Under the pieces are notes generated by a model. It ran no database searches and was not told where the DNA came from. It was given only the letters and a program-made list of their open reading frames with translations. The position numbers were made by a program, and so were the translations under genes. Positions 11,750-21,490 of a DNA stretch of 64,000 nt are shown piece after piece. Within the stretch, counting starts at the first letter, position 1, and each line of letters opens with the position of its first letter. Source of the DNA: Ciona savignyi (Eukaryota > Chordata > Ascidiacea > Phlebobranchia > Cionidae); assembly GCA_000149265.1 (NCBI GenBank), contig CH002658.1, positions 135,092 through 199,091 of the forward strand, in the 5' to 3' direction.

Positions 11750-14100
11750 CGTTCGCTCCTCGCACACCCTGTTACCGCCGTCCCAACCGACGATAGCTCA
11801 CATGCTTGCTCATGTAGACAACCTGCGAAAGTCCGGTCTGCCCAAGTCCTGCAACCGTAAGTTTTTCGCAGCTGTTTTTTATTACAGTCGATTTCGGACT
11901 GTGTGGTTTCTAGATCTGACCTGTGCGATGTTGGTGCAATCGAGCTCAATTGTTAAATCAAGCAAGCTTTGATATTAATTTTTTAAACGAGCCAGAAACA
12001 TCACTCTCTCTGGCCCATTTTGTGTTTCTCATTTGATAACTCGCTTATAGATGCATTCCCACCAAACCGTGGCTCCTTATACAAGGGTTACACCGCATCT
12101 TCGCTCGCTTATACAAAAAAGATCACTAAACCGTGGATTGCTTATACAAGTACACCACCACACTGTAGAGCACATATACAAGTACACCACCACATCATGG
12201 CTCGCTTATACAAGTGTACCGCAATACGGTGGCTCGCTTAAACAGTGTATCACTTCCTAGTACCATTGTTTAACTTGTTTTCCAGTTTTTACCCAAGACT
12301 CGATAATAGCTTGCCTGGTGCACGTGCAAGAGCATTGCGACGATAAGAGCAAGTCCAAATACAGCGATCTCTTCGCATTGGCCGACGACTCGGAGGACGA
12401 GGTTTTAATGAGGTATTGCGTGTTTACGTTTTTATTAAGCGATGCAATGGGACTCTGTGTTGTCAGTTTAATTTTTTTGGGGGGCGTCCTTATTAACTTT
12501 TAGTTTATAATTTTAGTCCAGTTCTTATTGATCTTACCAGCTAACTTATTTGGAGGAATCCATAACTCCGAACCGCCACATGTATATATCTTAATGTGAC
12601 ACTGGTAAATAATTTTTTGCCTTTTGGTAAAAAAAGCTAATGTGAGTATTTTCATAGTGATTTTTTGTTTGGTTTTAGTCTACACAGTTTCTGATTCTCT
12701 GTGGTTTGAGACCATTGCATTTTCTCTATAGTACTTTTTTCACAACACCATTTAAACAACGAAATATTTTTTCGACAGAGACATCCGAAACACGCGTAAA
12801 CGTAACAAGTCGACGTCGGCGAGTAGAAGTGCGTCACAATCGCGTAAAGCATCGTCACAAGGGAACAAGCGCGGATCAGAAGAAAGCGAATCTGACAGTT
12901 TGTCGGTGAGTTCAAGGATTTTTATTTGAAAACTATAGATTAATTCCGCTTTGGAATCTTGGATCTTGCTTAGGTAGCAGTTGGTGCTCCTTTAAAGAAA
13001 AACTAAATAAAGGAAAAGCGGGAAGAAGGGAAGGAAGAAACTGCACACTAAAATAAATATTAGGGCATTAGAGTTCATTTTAAACATAGGGTTAGAGTAA
13101 AGGTTAGTTCTGTGGTTAAGGTTAGTGTTTAGGAAAGGGTTAAAATTAATTTCCATAGTTTTGGAGAACAGTTTTCATTCTTCCCGCCTTTCCGCTTTCC
13201 CTCCCTTTAGCATTGCCTTACCTTTAGGGTCCCCGGTGTGATCACCACTACCTTGTCGCCCAACACCATTCATCAGCTATGCGGGCAACAGTATGCCTAT
13301 AATACAATAGAATTACTGTACAGTTAGGCTGGTCAGCAACTCAATAAAGTAGGGGGTGGAAGCTAGTTTATAATTTATGTTGACGTAACAGCAGTGTGCT
13401 AGTGTCGTCCAGTGGACAACAGGACGCCGCCGAGATAGAAACTTGCTTTTCCAAATGGTCGGGTTTGGCCGTGTGCGAACCTGACAAAAAGCGAAACTTT
13501 CACAAAATACCTAGTTCTCTTATCAAGGGTTATAACCATGGCCTGTTTCAAAATTGCGAGAAACGGTTGTGCGTTTGAAACGTTAAATCCGCCAACCCTT
13601 GCACAGTATACTGAAGCAGTCATAGCGAGGGGTCTAGCCACTCAGTCCTAGCTAGATGTCTAGCACTTGTTTTAGAACTAGGCATAGATGCTTGGTGTGA
13701 TTGTTTGACCACATCGCTTTGGCCCACCTGAAATAATGGTTCCTACGGAGCGATTTGAGATCAACTCGTTTTTAAGTGAACGACCGTGCGCAAGGGTGTA
13801 TTGGTCCCTTTAACGCGATGTTTCCATAAATTAACAAAATAACTTCACAAATTTATTCGAATTTCTGTTAAAATATTTAAATTTTATTTCGGTGAATAAA
13901 AAAACGTCAGAGGCGCCAATAAATAAATGGAAGTGTAAACTTGTAAACCCATCCACAAATGACAGAACACCCAAAACTGAATAGGTTTTTGACATTCAGT
14001 TTCACAGCCACATCTTTTTCAGGATGACGACGATTTCAAAAAGAAAAGAAAACGATCGAAACCCGCAAGCAAATCGCAGGAATCCTCTGACAGCGACTGA
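11750..14100 (+). CDS. 3' four exons of an unidentified, likely nuclear protein
   Basis: Exons 11750-11856, 12286-12412, 12779-12905 and 14023-14100 join with consistent phases (incoming 2, then 1, 2, 0) and canonical GT-AG borders, ending in TGA at 14098-14100. The first two exons encode a helix-rich segment (QPTIAHMLAHVDNLRKSG, then FTQDSIIACLVHVQEHC and SKYSDLFALADDSEDE) that looks like the end of a HEAT- or ARM-type protein. The last two encode a charged tail rich in Arg, Lys and Ser, an acidic DDDD patch, a KKKRKR nuclear-localisation-like cluster, and the end SQESSDSD. Tails of this kind are common in chromatin and DNA-repair factors, but I cannot name the family. Upstream exons were not found. 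A trans-spliced start at the Met of HMLAHVD is an alternative. Confidence 0.8.
12060..12250. repeat. Minisatellite, about 35-base unit
   Basis: Five diverged units share 'gctcgcttatacaa' and 'gtacaccacca'. The array lies in the intron between 11856 and 12286 and produces overlapping chance ORFs in two frames. Confidence 0.75.
13003..13210. mobile_element. MITE-like element with GGGAAGG-type inverted ends
   Basis: The left end 'aaaagcgggaagaagggaag' is the approximate reverse complement of the right end 'cttcccgcctttccgctttc'. The inside carries telomere-like phrases such as 'tagggttagagtaaaggtta'. Related copies are at 24027-24158, 34957-35149 and, less complete, 58491-58690. It has no coding capacity. 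It lies in the last intron of the 11750-14100 gene. Confidence 0.65.
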
Positions 14101-14169
14101 AACTCTAATATCAGTTATTTTCACACAAATCATGCTGCGTAAACTCGTCCGACCGAATTTCTTAAGCCA

Positions 14170-14175
14170 AATAAA
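14170..14175 (+). promoter_or_regulatory. Polyadenylation signal AATAAA
   Basis: A canonical hexamer 70 bases after the stop codon of the 11750-14100 gene, in a suitable place to end that transcript. Confidence 0.6.
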
Positions 14176-15109
14176 ATACAAAATGTTCCGATAAAATGGT
14201 GAATTCTCGTTACGTGGTGTGGAGGTTTTAGTGTATTCATAATAACAGTCAAGTCGTTATTATGTTATTATTTTCCTATTTTCTTAGGTTTTCTGCGTCA
14301 AGCTTGTGACAATTATGTAATATCGGCAGACTATTTGCTTGAAGTGGTTATCCAATCAGCTTAAAACTTACAGGAATCCTAACTGGCATGATCTTTTTCT
14401 GCAACGACCTTTAAGTATCAGAAAAAATGTAAAAAATAAGCCTATTTTTGGCTTTATCGCCAATATTTCCGGATTGGAAAGGAGTATATACTTCAAATTT
14501 CTAAGAAATTCCAAGATTCCTTACACGAATCAAAAAACAAAGTTAACTTAAATTACCCAGTGTCCCCAAAAATAAAATATGCCTAACTTGTCATAAATAC
14601 AATTTTATTAAGCGTATAAATGGTGATAACACAAAACTAAGACAAAAATAATCTTATTTTTTTGCGAATGTTCGGCCCTGGTTATTCTATAACAGTTGAT
14701 ATTTCGAAACTGACAAAGATTATTACTTTAAAATGTAAGAAATGTTGTAGCCTACGTAAATAAAATAAATTGTGGAGTAATAAACGAACACTAGGCCGAA
14801 ATACCGCTTACCTCAGTTATCACAGGAAATCCGTTAAAATATAAAATTCCTAACTTACTATAATACACTATTACAACGTATGTAAATTAGCTAAACACTT
14901 AAAACCCCCTAAACACTTAAAGCTAAGCTCCTAAAATCAATACAAGTCGATATTAAAATTCAAGGCGAATAAAAAAGATTCAAATACTCTATACGCACCA
15001 TCAACCATTTTCGGGAAACGCCCATCACTTAGCCTAACTGCACTTAAATTACTGATTAGCCTTCTTTAATAAGCCGGTCCACATAATACCATAAATGTAG
15101 CCCATTAGC

Positions 15110-15411
15110 CTAGGAGGAGGAGGAAGATATTTATGTTTATTCACGTGAATGGGAAAACCAAGGGGGTTAACACACGGGCAATCATCAGATCACATCGCGC
15201 CCATCGTCGGGTTACCAGAGCTATTGAAAGGTGTTGTATATGATAGATACGTTCCTTTAATTTGGTAGAACCCATTAATACGATAGGTTAAGGCAATTTC
15301 CGTAAAGTACCTTGCCCAAGGACACAGCCGACTAGCTAGCGACCAGTTTCGCACCTGCTACCTTTCGATTGAAAGGCGACGCATTTAACCGCCAGACTAA
15401 CCAGCCGGAGA
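15110..15411 (-). repeat. tRNA-derived SINE, near full-length
   Basis: Read on the minus strand: tRNA-like head 'ggttagtctggcggttaa', 'cctttcaatcgaaagg', then 'ttgggcaaggtactttacgg', 'gggttctaccaaatt', 'gtaacccgacgatgggcgcg', 'ttttcccattcacgtgaa' and a CCT-rich 3' end. The same order of blocks appears in the + strand copies at 18561-19776 and 61081-61322. Confidence 0.85.
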
Positions 15412-16027
15412 AAATTAGATATGCAGTGACAAAATGTGAATAAATCATTCCAGGGCTGTGAATAAAATGTGAATAAATCATCCCACCAAGCTCAAGAATA
15501 TTAGCACATCCAACATTTTTTCACATTTTAGGCAGTTTATTGTGATGGAATTGTTATTATCCCCAATAATATAAAACAATTTAATTTTCTTTGTTTCCAT
15601 TGTGTTTTTTTAGTATACCAAAGTGACAAATTTATTCGGAAAAAATGGATATTAGATTTGGAATAGAACAACCTCCTGTCTACACTGAGATTTTCAGGGA
15701 TATTAAAATATGTTTTAAATTTTTTTTAAATAAAATCATTGACCAATTCACATAATGGACTAACTATACATCGAAAAATGTCCATTGAGTGACACAAACG
15801 CGTGGGGGGTCATCGGTATAAAAATTAAATTAAGGAAACGTGTATTCTGTCGCGCAATTATAAGACGAAAATCCAACAGATACTCACAAAAAAAGAGCTG
15901 CAATCTATAAATTACGTTGACGAAAAATTGGAAATGAAATAAAACCGCGCTTTACCGCACACTAATTTTCAGGACTTTATATCGTTTGGTTTTAATTAAT
16001 TTTTGTTTGCTAAATATTGTTCTTTTG

Positions 16028-16186
16028 CCTAGGTTTGGCGGCCGCGTCCATATTAAATTATATCCTTTTTTCAATGACGTGTTTTAACGACTGTTCGTTT
16101 TGCCGTCTTTTCCTGTTCCCGTGTCGATATTTTATTCGCTTGCCATTTTTAAATACTGGGCAAAAAATTAATAAACTAAACTAAAA
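16028..16186 (+). repeat. Repeat with GGTTTGGCGGCCGCG core, copy A
   Basis: It shares with 62670-62840 the blocks 'aggtttggcggccgcgtcc', 'atatccttttttc', 'gttttaacgactgttcgtttt', 'cttttcctg' and 'aataaac.aaactaaa', in the same order over about 160 bases. No protein is encoded. Confidence 0.75.
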
Positions 16187-16458
16187 TCGTATTGCAATTT
16201 CACTTTGAAAACCCCACAGATTCACTCTATAAAGTGTCTATGGAAACACTGAGCACATGTTAAATAGAAATGTTCATTAAGGGATACTAGTTTGCACCTA
16301 TTGTATTGGTTGGTCACGTACCGGTATTTATAATTACATGCGTTTATGTTTTTTGAAAGGAGACAAAGCGAAAATAACCATATAACGTTGAATTTTATTA
16401 ATATTTTTTACAGTGTTCCATAGGCATATATAGATAGGTTATTTTTCTAATTTCCGAC

Positions 16459-19400
16459 ATGGCGTCAGCTCTAGCGAAAGGCCTTCAAAGAACTATAAAA
16501 AACAGCAGTAAATTCTGCAGTTTAGTTGCAAGGTGAGAAAAACTTTATCAAAATATCGCCTAGACTGGAACAGTCTTAACCATAACTGATCAATAAAATA
16601 AAACACAAGTCTCTAAAAAGAGACTAGTCAATTTCGGGTGCCTCTAAATACTACAGGACTGCTTAGACCGCTTGCAGAACTAACTTTAACCACAATCCTA
16701 ACATTATTATCATGGCTTTTGTAACTACGAAACGAAGTATAGTAAGCGATTCAAGCACTCCATGCGATCCAAGCGGTCCTTTAGTATTTGGAGGAACCAG
16801 CAATTTTACCTTCACTCCCTGCCTATTGATTATTTTATAGTCTTTGCACCGTTTAACTGAATCTTGCCTTACTAACAGAACTGACCACTCCGCAACAGCA
16901 AGCTTGTCTCGACTAGCGGTAACCCGAAGCAACATGGGGTCAATCATGGGGCATCACACGGGGCGCACTTTCTGGTCCATGGTCGCATCATCATCCAGGA
17001 TGTTGAACCTTAACTCAACCAACCCATCGTGGCCAAACGTAACATGCGGGTGTGGGGGTTTCCATAGTGAAGGTGAATATCAATGGTTTAAGACACATTG
17101 TCTTTTCCTGGTCAATTGTGTACGTATTATTTGCATCGAATTTTCGTTTTGAGAAATATGAATGTAACGCTACACTAGGATAGTTTTAGGAGTTTTGGTA
17201 CTTATACCTTGAAAACTTAGTTTATGTGCTATGTAGATTATATCGGTATACAGCGCATCATTCAAATTTGCCAGTAGGCTGCAGCATGGCAAATAGGGGT
17301 GGTTAGGAAATTTTAACACAGAACCTTGTGTATGTGCAACTTCGTGAAGCATACGGTGCAAACTGGCTGTGAGGTTAGGTGCATAATTCAGGGGCAAAAA
17401 ACATAATAAAGTTTAAATTTATACAGGTAATTTACAATTCATACAAAATGCATGTAAAAAGTTGTGTTTGGCAAATTGTTATTGTATGACCTTAATGATT
17501 ACCCTTGGATAGGTGATAAAGAATTCAGCAAGGTACTCGCCGAAGAGATTGCACAAGAAAAAGAGAAGAGGTTATCACTGCCGCAAGTGGATGGTTGGAA
17601 AAGTGTGATGGATGGTGCCGAATGTAAGCTTACCAAGAATCTCAAAGGGGATGAGTAAGTGTGGCTGTTAGAGTAACCTTTTTAAAAGTACATTACTGCT
17701 CCCAGGGTATCACCACACCCACTGTTACCCAATGTAACTGAAATTGTATTTTGTGCTAGTTTATTTCCAGTACCGGCCAGCGTTAACCATAGCAGAACCA
17801 GTTTTTTTAGAATTATTATCGTTTTGAAGCCAGAAAAAATTTAATCTTTTGGTTACATTTTAGTTTAGCTACTAGTACTGTGCACCAGCACTTTATGTTC
17901 TTAACCTGAAATATATTAGTTATACTTACCTTACATTTTTCAGAATTGAAGTCAGCTTTAACGTAAATGCTTCGGTACCCCCGTTTCATTCAGATGACCC
18001 CGATGAACAGGTACTTCCCCTCAATAAAATGTTGCAATATTTAAAAGTTAGAATCCGTGTAAGTCTGCCCTTGGATCATGTGTTACATGCAGGATTGTAA
18101 GCTAAAATAATGTTGAATCAAATAAGATTAGTGTCAGTAATATTCTCTTTATAAACTAAAAATGGGGTAGTGGCATGATGTTACTAAATTGCATTCAGTT
18201 TAAGTAAAGCAACAATTTTTATTTATGTTCTCTATCTTTTCTAGTCGGAGATTATTGCCCAACCCGATTTTACTGTTTTGATAAAGAAGCCCTCGTCAAG
18301 TGATTCCCTTTCGTTCGATTGTTTCTTTCCCGACTCTGATCATGAAACAGAGGGAGAACCAGAACCAGGTCATAGATTTAATGATTTTTAATTGTCATGG
18401 AAAAACAATTATTTTTTTAAATGTAAAAACAAAAAGTGTGGTTCTCTTTCTCCAATCGAATAGATCAAATCATCTACATGCTTGGGTTTGACCTTTAACC
18501 TACTTTTACTCCACCATTAGTTACTGTATTCAGTTGAAACTTTTATCAGCCTAATAATGTCCGGCCCGATGGTCTAGCGCAGGGATGTCCAACCTTTTAT
18601 TGTACTGGGCCGCATTGTCACTTAAAATAATTAAATGGGCCGCAGAACCTATTAAATTTTAATAAAAAGGGCAGGGTTCGAATTAATGGTTTTGAAATGA
18701 TTTGCGAAATGCGCGGATAAGGAGCGCGCGAAAAAAAATTTGGTAATGATAAATTGCCTTAAACGTCCAGAAAGATATTTATTTCATAAAACAGAAAGTA
18801 GTACCGTTATTTAGTAGTACAATAATGATAAATTGCAATAAGCGTAAATTCAAAAGGGATGTGCCGCATCTCGCCAATCATAAATAAAGGAATCGTGGTA
18901 TATTAACGCATAATGGCGATTATTGCCTTGTGATAGCAATGCTTATTATACGCCAACAATGCAAAGTAAAGGCAATGTAAATAAATGTAAGTAATGTGAT
19001 TGTTAAATGTTATGTTAAAGGCAAACGATGTTATATTAACGTGTTGAGGATTTATTATTAAAAGTGCGCGAAATCAGTACCGGTAATTTATATTTTTGCG
19101 ATTTTGTTAAATTTTGTATTTCGTGAACTTAAGAAAACGGTTCGCTAATAGCGATTCGCGATCCCTTAATTCCAACCCTGAATGGGTACATAATGAAACA
19201 ATTAAAAGCCATTAATTTTATCTTTGAAAAAAGGAACAAATAACACACATATAGAAAGAAACAAAATATTATTTCTGCAATACAAAGTCAATGAGATAAG
19301 TTTTTGTCGTCCGTCGGTTTCTTTCTGCAGTTTTGATGTTTACTGCGTCCCTAAAAGCTGACTGATACATTTGAATTGGGCCAAGATTTAAAGTTCAAAA

Positions 19401-21241
19401 TACTACTTGGAGTAAAAATGACTAGCGGGCCGCACAAAAATCTCAGGTGGGCCGCAGTGCGGCCCGCGGGCCGCAGGTTGGACATCCCTGGTCTAGCGGT
19501 TAAGTGCGTCACCTTTCAATCGAAAGGTTGCAGGTGCGAAACTGGTCGCTAGCTAAACGGTTGTGTCCTTGGGCAAGGCACTTTACGGACATTGCCTGAA
19601 CCCAGCGGATTAATGGGTTCTACCAAATTGAAGGAACGTGTCTATCATATACAACACACTGCAATAGCTCCGGTAACCCGACGATGGGCACAAGGTGATC
19701 TGACGATTGCCCGTGTGATAACCCCCCAGGTTTTCCCATTCACGGGGATAAACATGAATATCCTATCCTCCTATCCTAAATATAATATTAAAATTTTCAG
19801 AAGCTTTGGAAATATTTCTCAATTCAGTTGAAAGTTGTAAAGGCCTTGGTTCCTAGATAGAAATTTCAAAGAAATTTAAAGTTTTTTCACTATTTTTTAA
19901 ATTTTGGGAAACACAGTAGTAATAGTAATGTTGTTATATATTTAGATTAATTTGTCTTGTTTACATGGAATGGAAACCCACCCATGACTTTCTACTTGCC
20001 GCAAAGGACTTCCATTTTTATACATGTGTTGTGTAACTTAAAACCATGTGTGGGTACCAGTAAAGCAGGTGGTACTAGTTAACAATGTGTGGTACTGGTT
20101 TACTGACAACAGGGACCAAATAGCTACCACAGATTCTGGAAAAAGTCTTACAGTATTTTTTATTAGACTAGATTGTTAACTTTAATCTTAAAAGTGTCGG
20201 CTTTCAGTAAGTTTTAAAACAAAAATTTTGATCCGACAGAAAACATATTCAGCATACGGTTGCTCACCACGTACAAAGGGGAGATCAAGGAATCAACTTA
20301 TTCAATTGAAACCGAAAACATAGATTCGGTGGGTTTCATTATTTTGCATTTTTTTAATTTTTTTTAAATATACTATCATTCCTGTAACTGGAAAGTATGG
20401 GCCTAAGTGATGAAGGTCTGTCAAAGAACTTAAAAAAAACTCAAAAAGTTGTTGGTGTTGCAAAACCTGATGTTGTTTTTTTTTTTTTAAATCAAACAGT
20501 TTCCTACAGGTGGTAGGTGCAGCCTTTAAGGTTTGAAACTCCCATTGTACTATATGTTATAAAGAGTTAAAACTTAATTTATTTATCTGATTAAGTGACT
20601 TGTCCATGGGCACACCCAAGCTAAATATCAAGGGCCAAACAATCATTCACACGGAATAGCGATCTATACACTTACATTTCTATCTTTTGGCAAGTGGAAT
20701 TACTTTATTTCAGAGCTGAAGTCTATGGTAATCACATCAATACTGATACAAGACCGAACGTACCAATTTGTTAGGTGTCTTTCCCAATACACAACTAAGC
20801 AGCTCAAACAGCTCAAACCGGTTTTGATACCACCAACTGACAGCCAAAGGGTTGTACGATTAAAACTGGTTCGTGTTTTTGGGCAAGGAAGTTAATTGCC
20901 TGGACCCAATGGATTTATGGCTGGAACTAAAACTGAAGGAAAGTCTTAATCATGTAACCAAACTACAATACCTTCGTTGGTGCACGCGAGGTAATCTGAC
21001 GCTTACCCATGTAGTATTCCCCAAACGGGTATTTTTCAATCCCTAAAGTCTTTAAACACATCTGAATGTTACATTAACACCACCAATACAGGAAATGTAC
21101 GCCATGTTGTTGACGTATTTGGAGGACCGTGGCATTGATAACGAGTTTGCCTCCGATTTGGAAAATCTCGCCACCGCCCTGGAGAACCAAGAATACATTA
21201 CGGCGTTAGAAAAACTGCACAAGTTTGTCAGTTGCTCGTAA
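16459..21241 (+). CDS. C1QBP: C1QBP/p32 mitochondrial matrix protein, 7 exons, 279 aa
   Basis: Exons 16459-16532, 16879-17072, 17513-17654, 17944-18010, 18245-18368, 20240-20328 and 21092-21241 join with phases 2,1,2,0,1,0 and give 840 nt. The p32/MAM33 family forms doughnut-shaped acidic trimers in the mitochondrial matrix, needed for mitochondrial translation and able to bind many partners. Residues 1 to about 86 are basic and Ser-rich, as expected of a presequence, and run into CGCGGFHSEGDKEF, which aligns with the human cleavage region (CGCGSLHTDGDKAF). DGW and GAECKLTK follow, then VSFNVNASVPP, an acidic loop (FPDSDHETEGEPEP), ENIFSIR, and the family's C-terminal helix pair (YLEDRGIDNEFASDL, ALENQEYITALEKL). 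The length matches human (282 aa). Intron 5 carries a SINE with a hAT element inside it; intron 6 carries a decayed SINE. Confidence 0.95.
18561..19776 (+). repeat. tRNA-derived SINE split by a hAT insertion
   Basis: The SINE head starts at about 18561 ('ccggcccgatggtctagcg'), is interrupted at 18580, and resumes at 19491 ('gtctagcggttaagtgcg'). It then continues through 'aatcgaaaggttgcagg', 'cttgggcaaggcacttta', 'gtaacccgacgatgggcac' and a CCTATCC-rich 3' end. Removing the insert leaves a SINE of about 300 bases. It lies in C1QBP intron 5. Confidence 0.85.
18580..19490. mobile_element. Non-autonomous hAT-type DNA transposon, 911 bp
   Basis: The ends are inverted repeats: CAGGGATGTCCAACCT on the left and AGGTTGGACATCCCTG on the right. 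They are followed inward by GGGCCGC-type subterminal repeats. It is flanked by a perfect 8-bp duplication GTCTAGCG (18572-18579 and 19491-19498), the target-site size of hAT elements. CAGGGGTGTCCAACC-like ends are typical of hAT/Charlie-type elements. No long ORF is present, so it needs a transposase from elsewhere. The duplicated target is part of the SINE head, so the hAT came second. Confidence 0.9.
20840..21050 (+). repeat. Decayed tRNA-derived SINE
   Basis: Blocks 'ttgggcaaggaagttaattg', 'cctggacccaatggattta', 'gcgaggtaatctgacgctta' and 'aaacgggtatttttcaatcc' follow the SINE order with many substitutions. It ends about 40 bases before the last C1QBP exon. Confidence 0.65.
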
Positions 21242-21276
21242 ACAACTCCCCAAAGAAGCAAACAACTTCAAAAAAT

Positions 21277-21282
21277 AATAAA
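21277..21282 (+). promoter_or_regulatory. Polyadenylation signal of C1QBP
   Basis: AATAAA 36 bases after the C1QBP stop codon. The convergent ankyrin gene stops at 21491, so the two transcripts end within about 210 bases of each other. Confidence 0.6.
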
Positions 21283-21490
21283 AAAATACTCGGTAGCTTT
21301 CTGTAACAAACTTGATCTAAACGTTCATTCTATCGCAAAAAATGAAGAGCGTTCTTCATCCGAAATAAATAATATTTCTTACAAAATGTGGGATTTTTTA
21401 TGTTTGTTAGGTAACGGCCATCGTATAAACCGTTATCGTCGAATGATCTCCGTCGGGTTGCTGGGAGCTATTTCAGTGCGTGTTACTCAA

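Larger units (their letters stand above)
14176..16458. other. Intergenic region with one full SINE and one repeat copy
   Basis: No gene is supported between the unidentified gene and C1QBP. It holds a reverse SINE (15110-15411), a nearby direct repeat of 'aaatgtgaataaatcat' (about 15432 and 15465), and a copy of the GGTTTGGCGGCCGCG repeat (16028-16186). The C1QBP promoter must be near the right end. Confidence 0.55.

Noticed and set aside
16028..16050. GGCGGCCGCG motif considered as a CpG promoter element
   Set aside because: The same sequence recurs in a 160-base repeat at 62670, so it belongs to a dispersed element.
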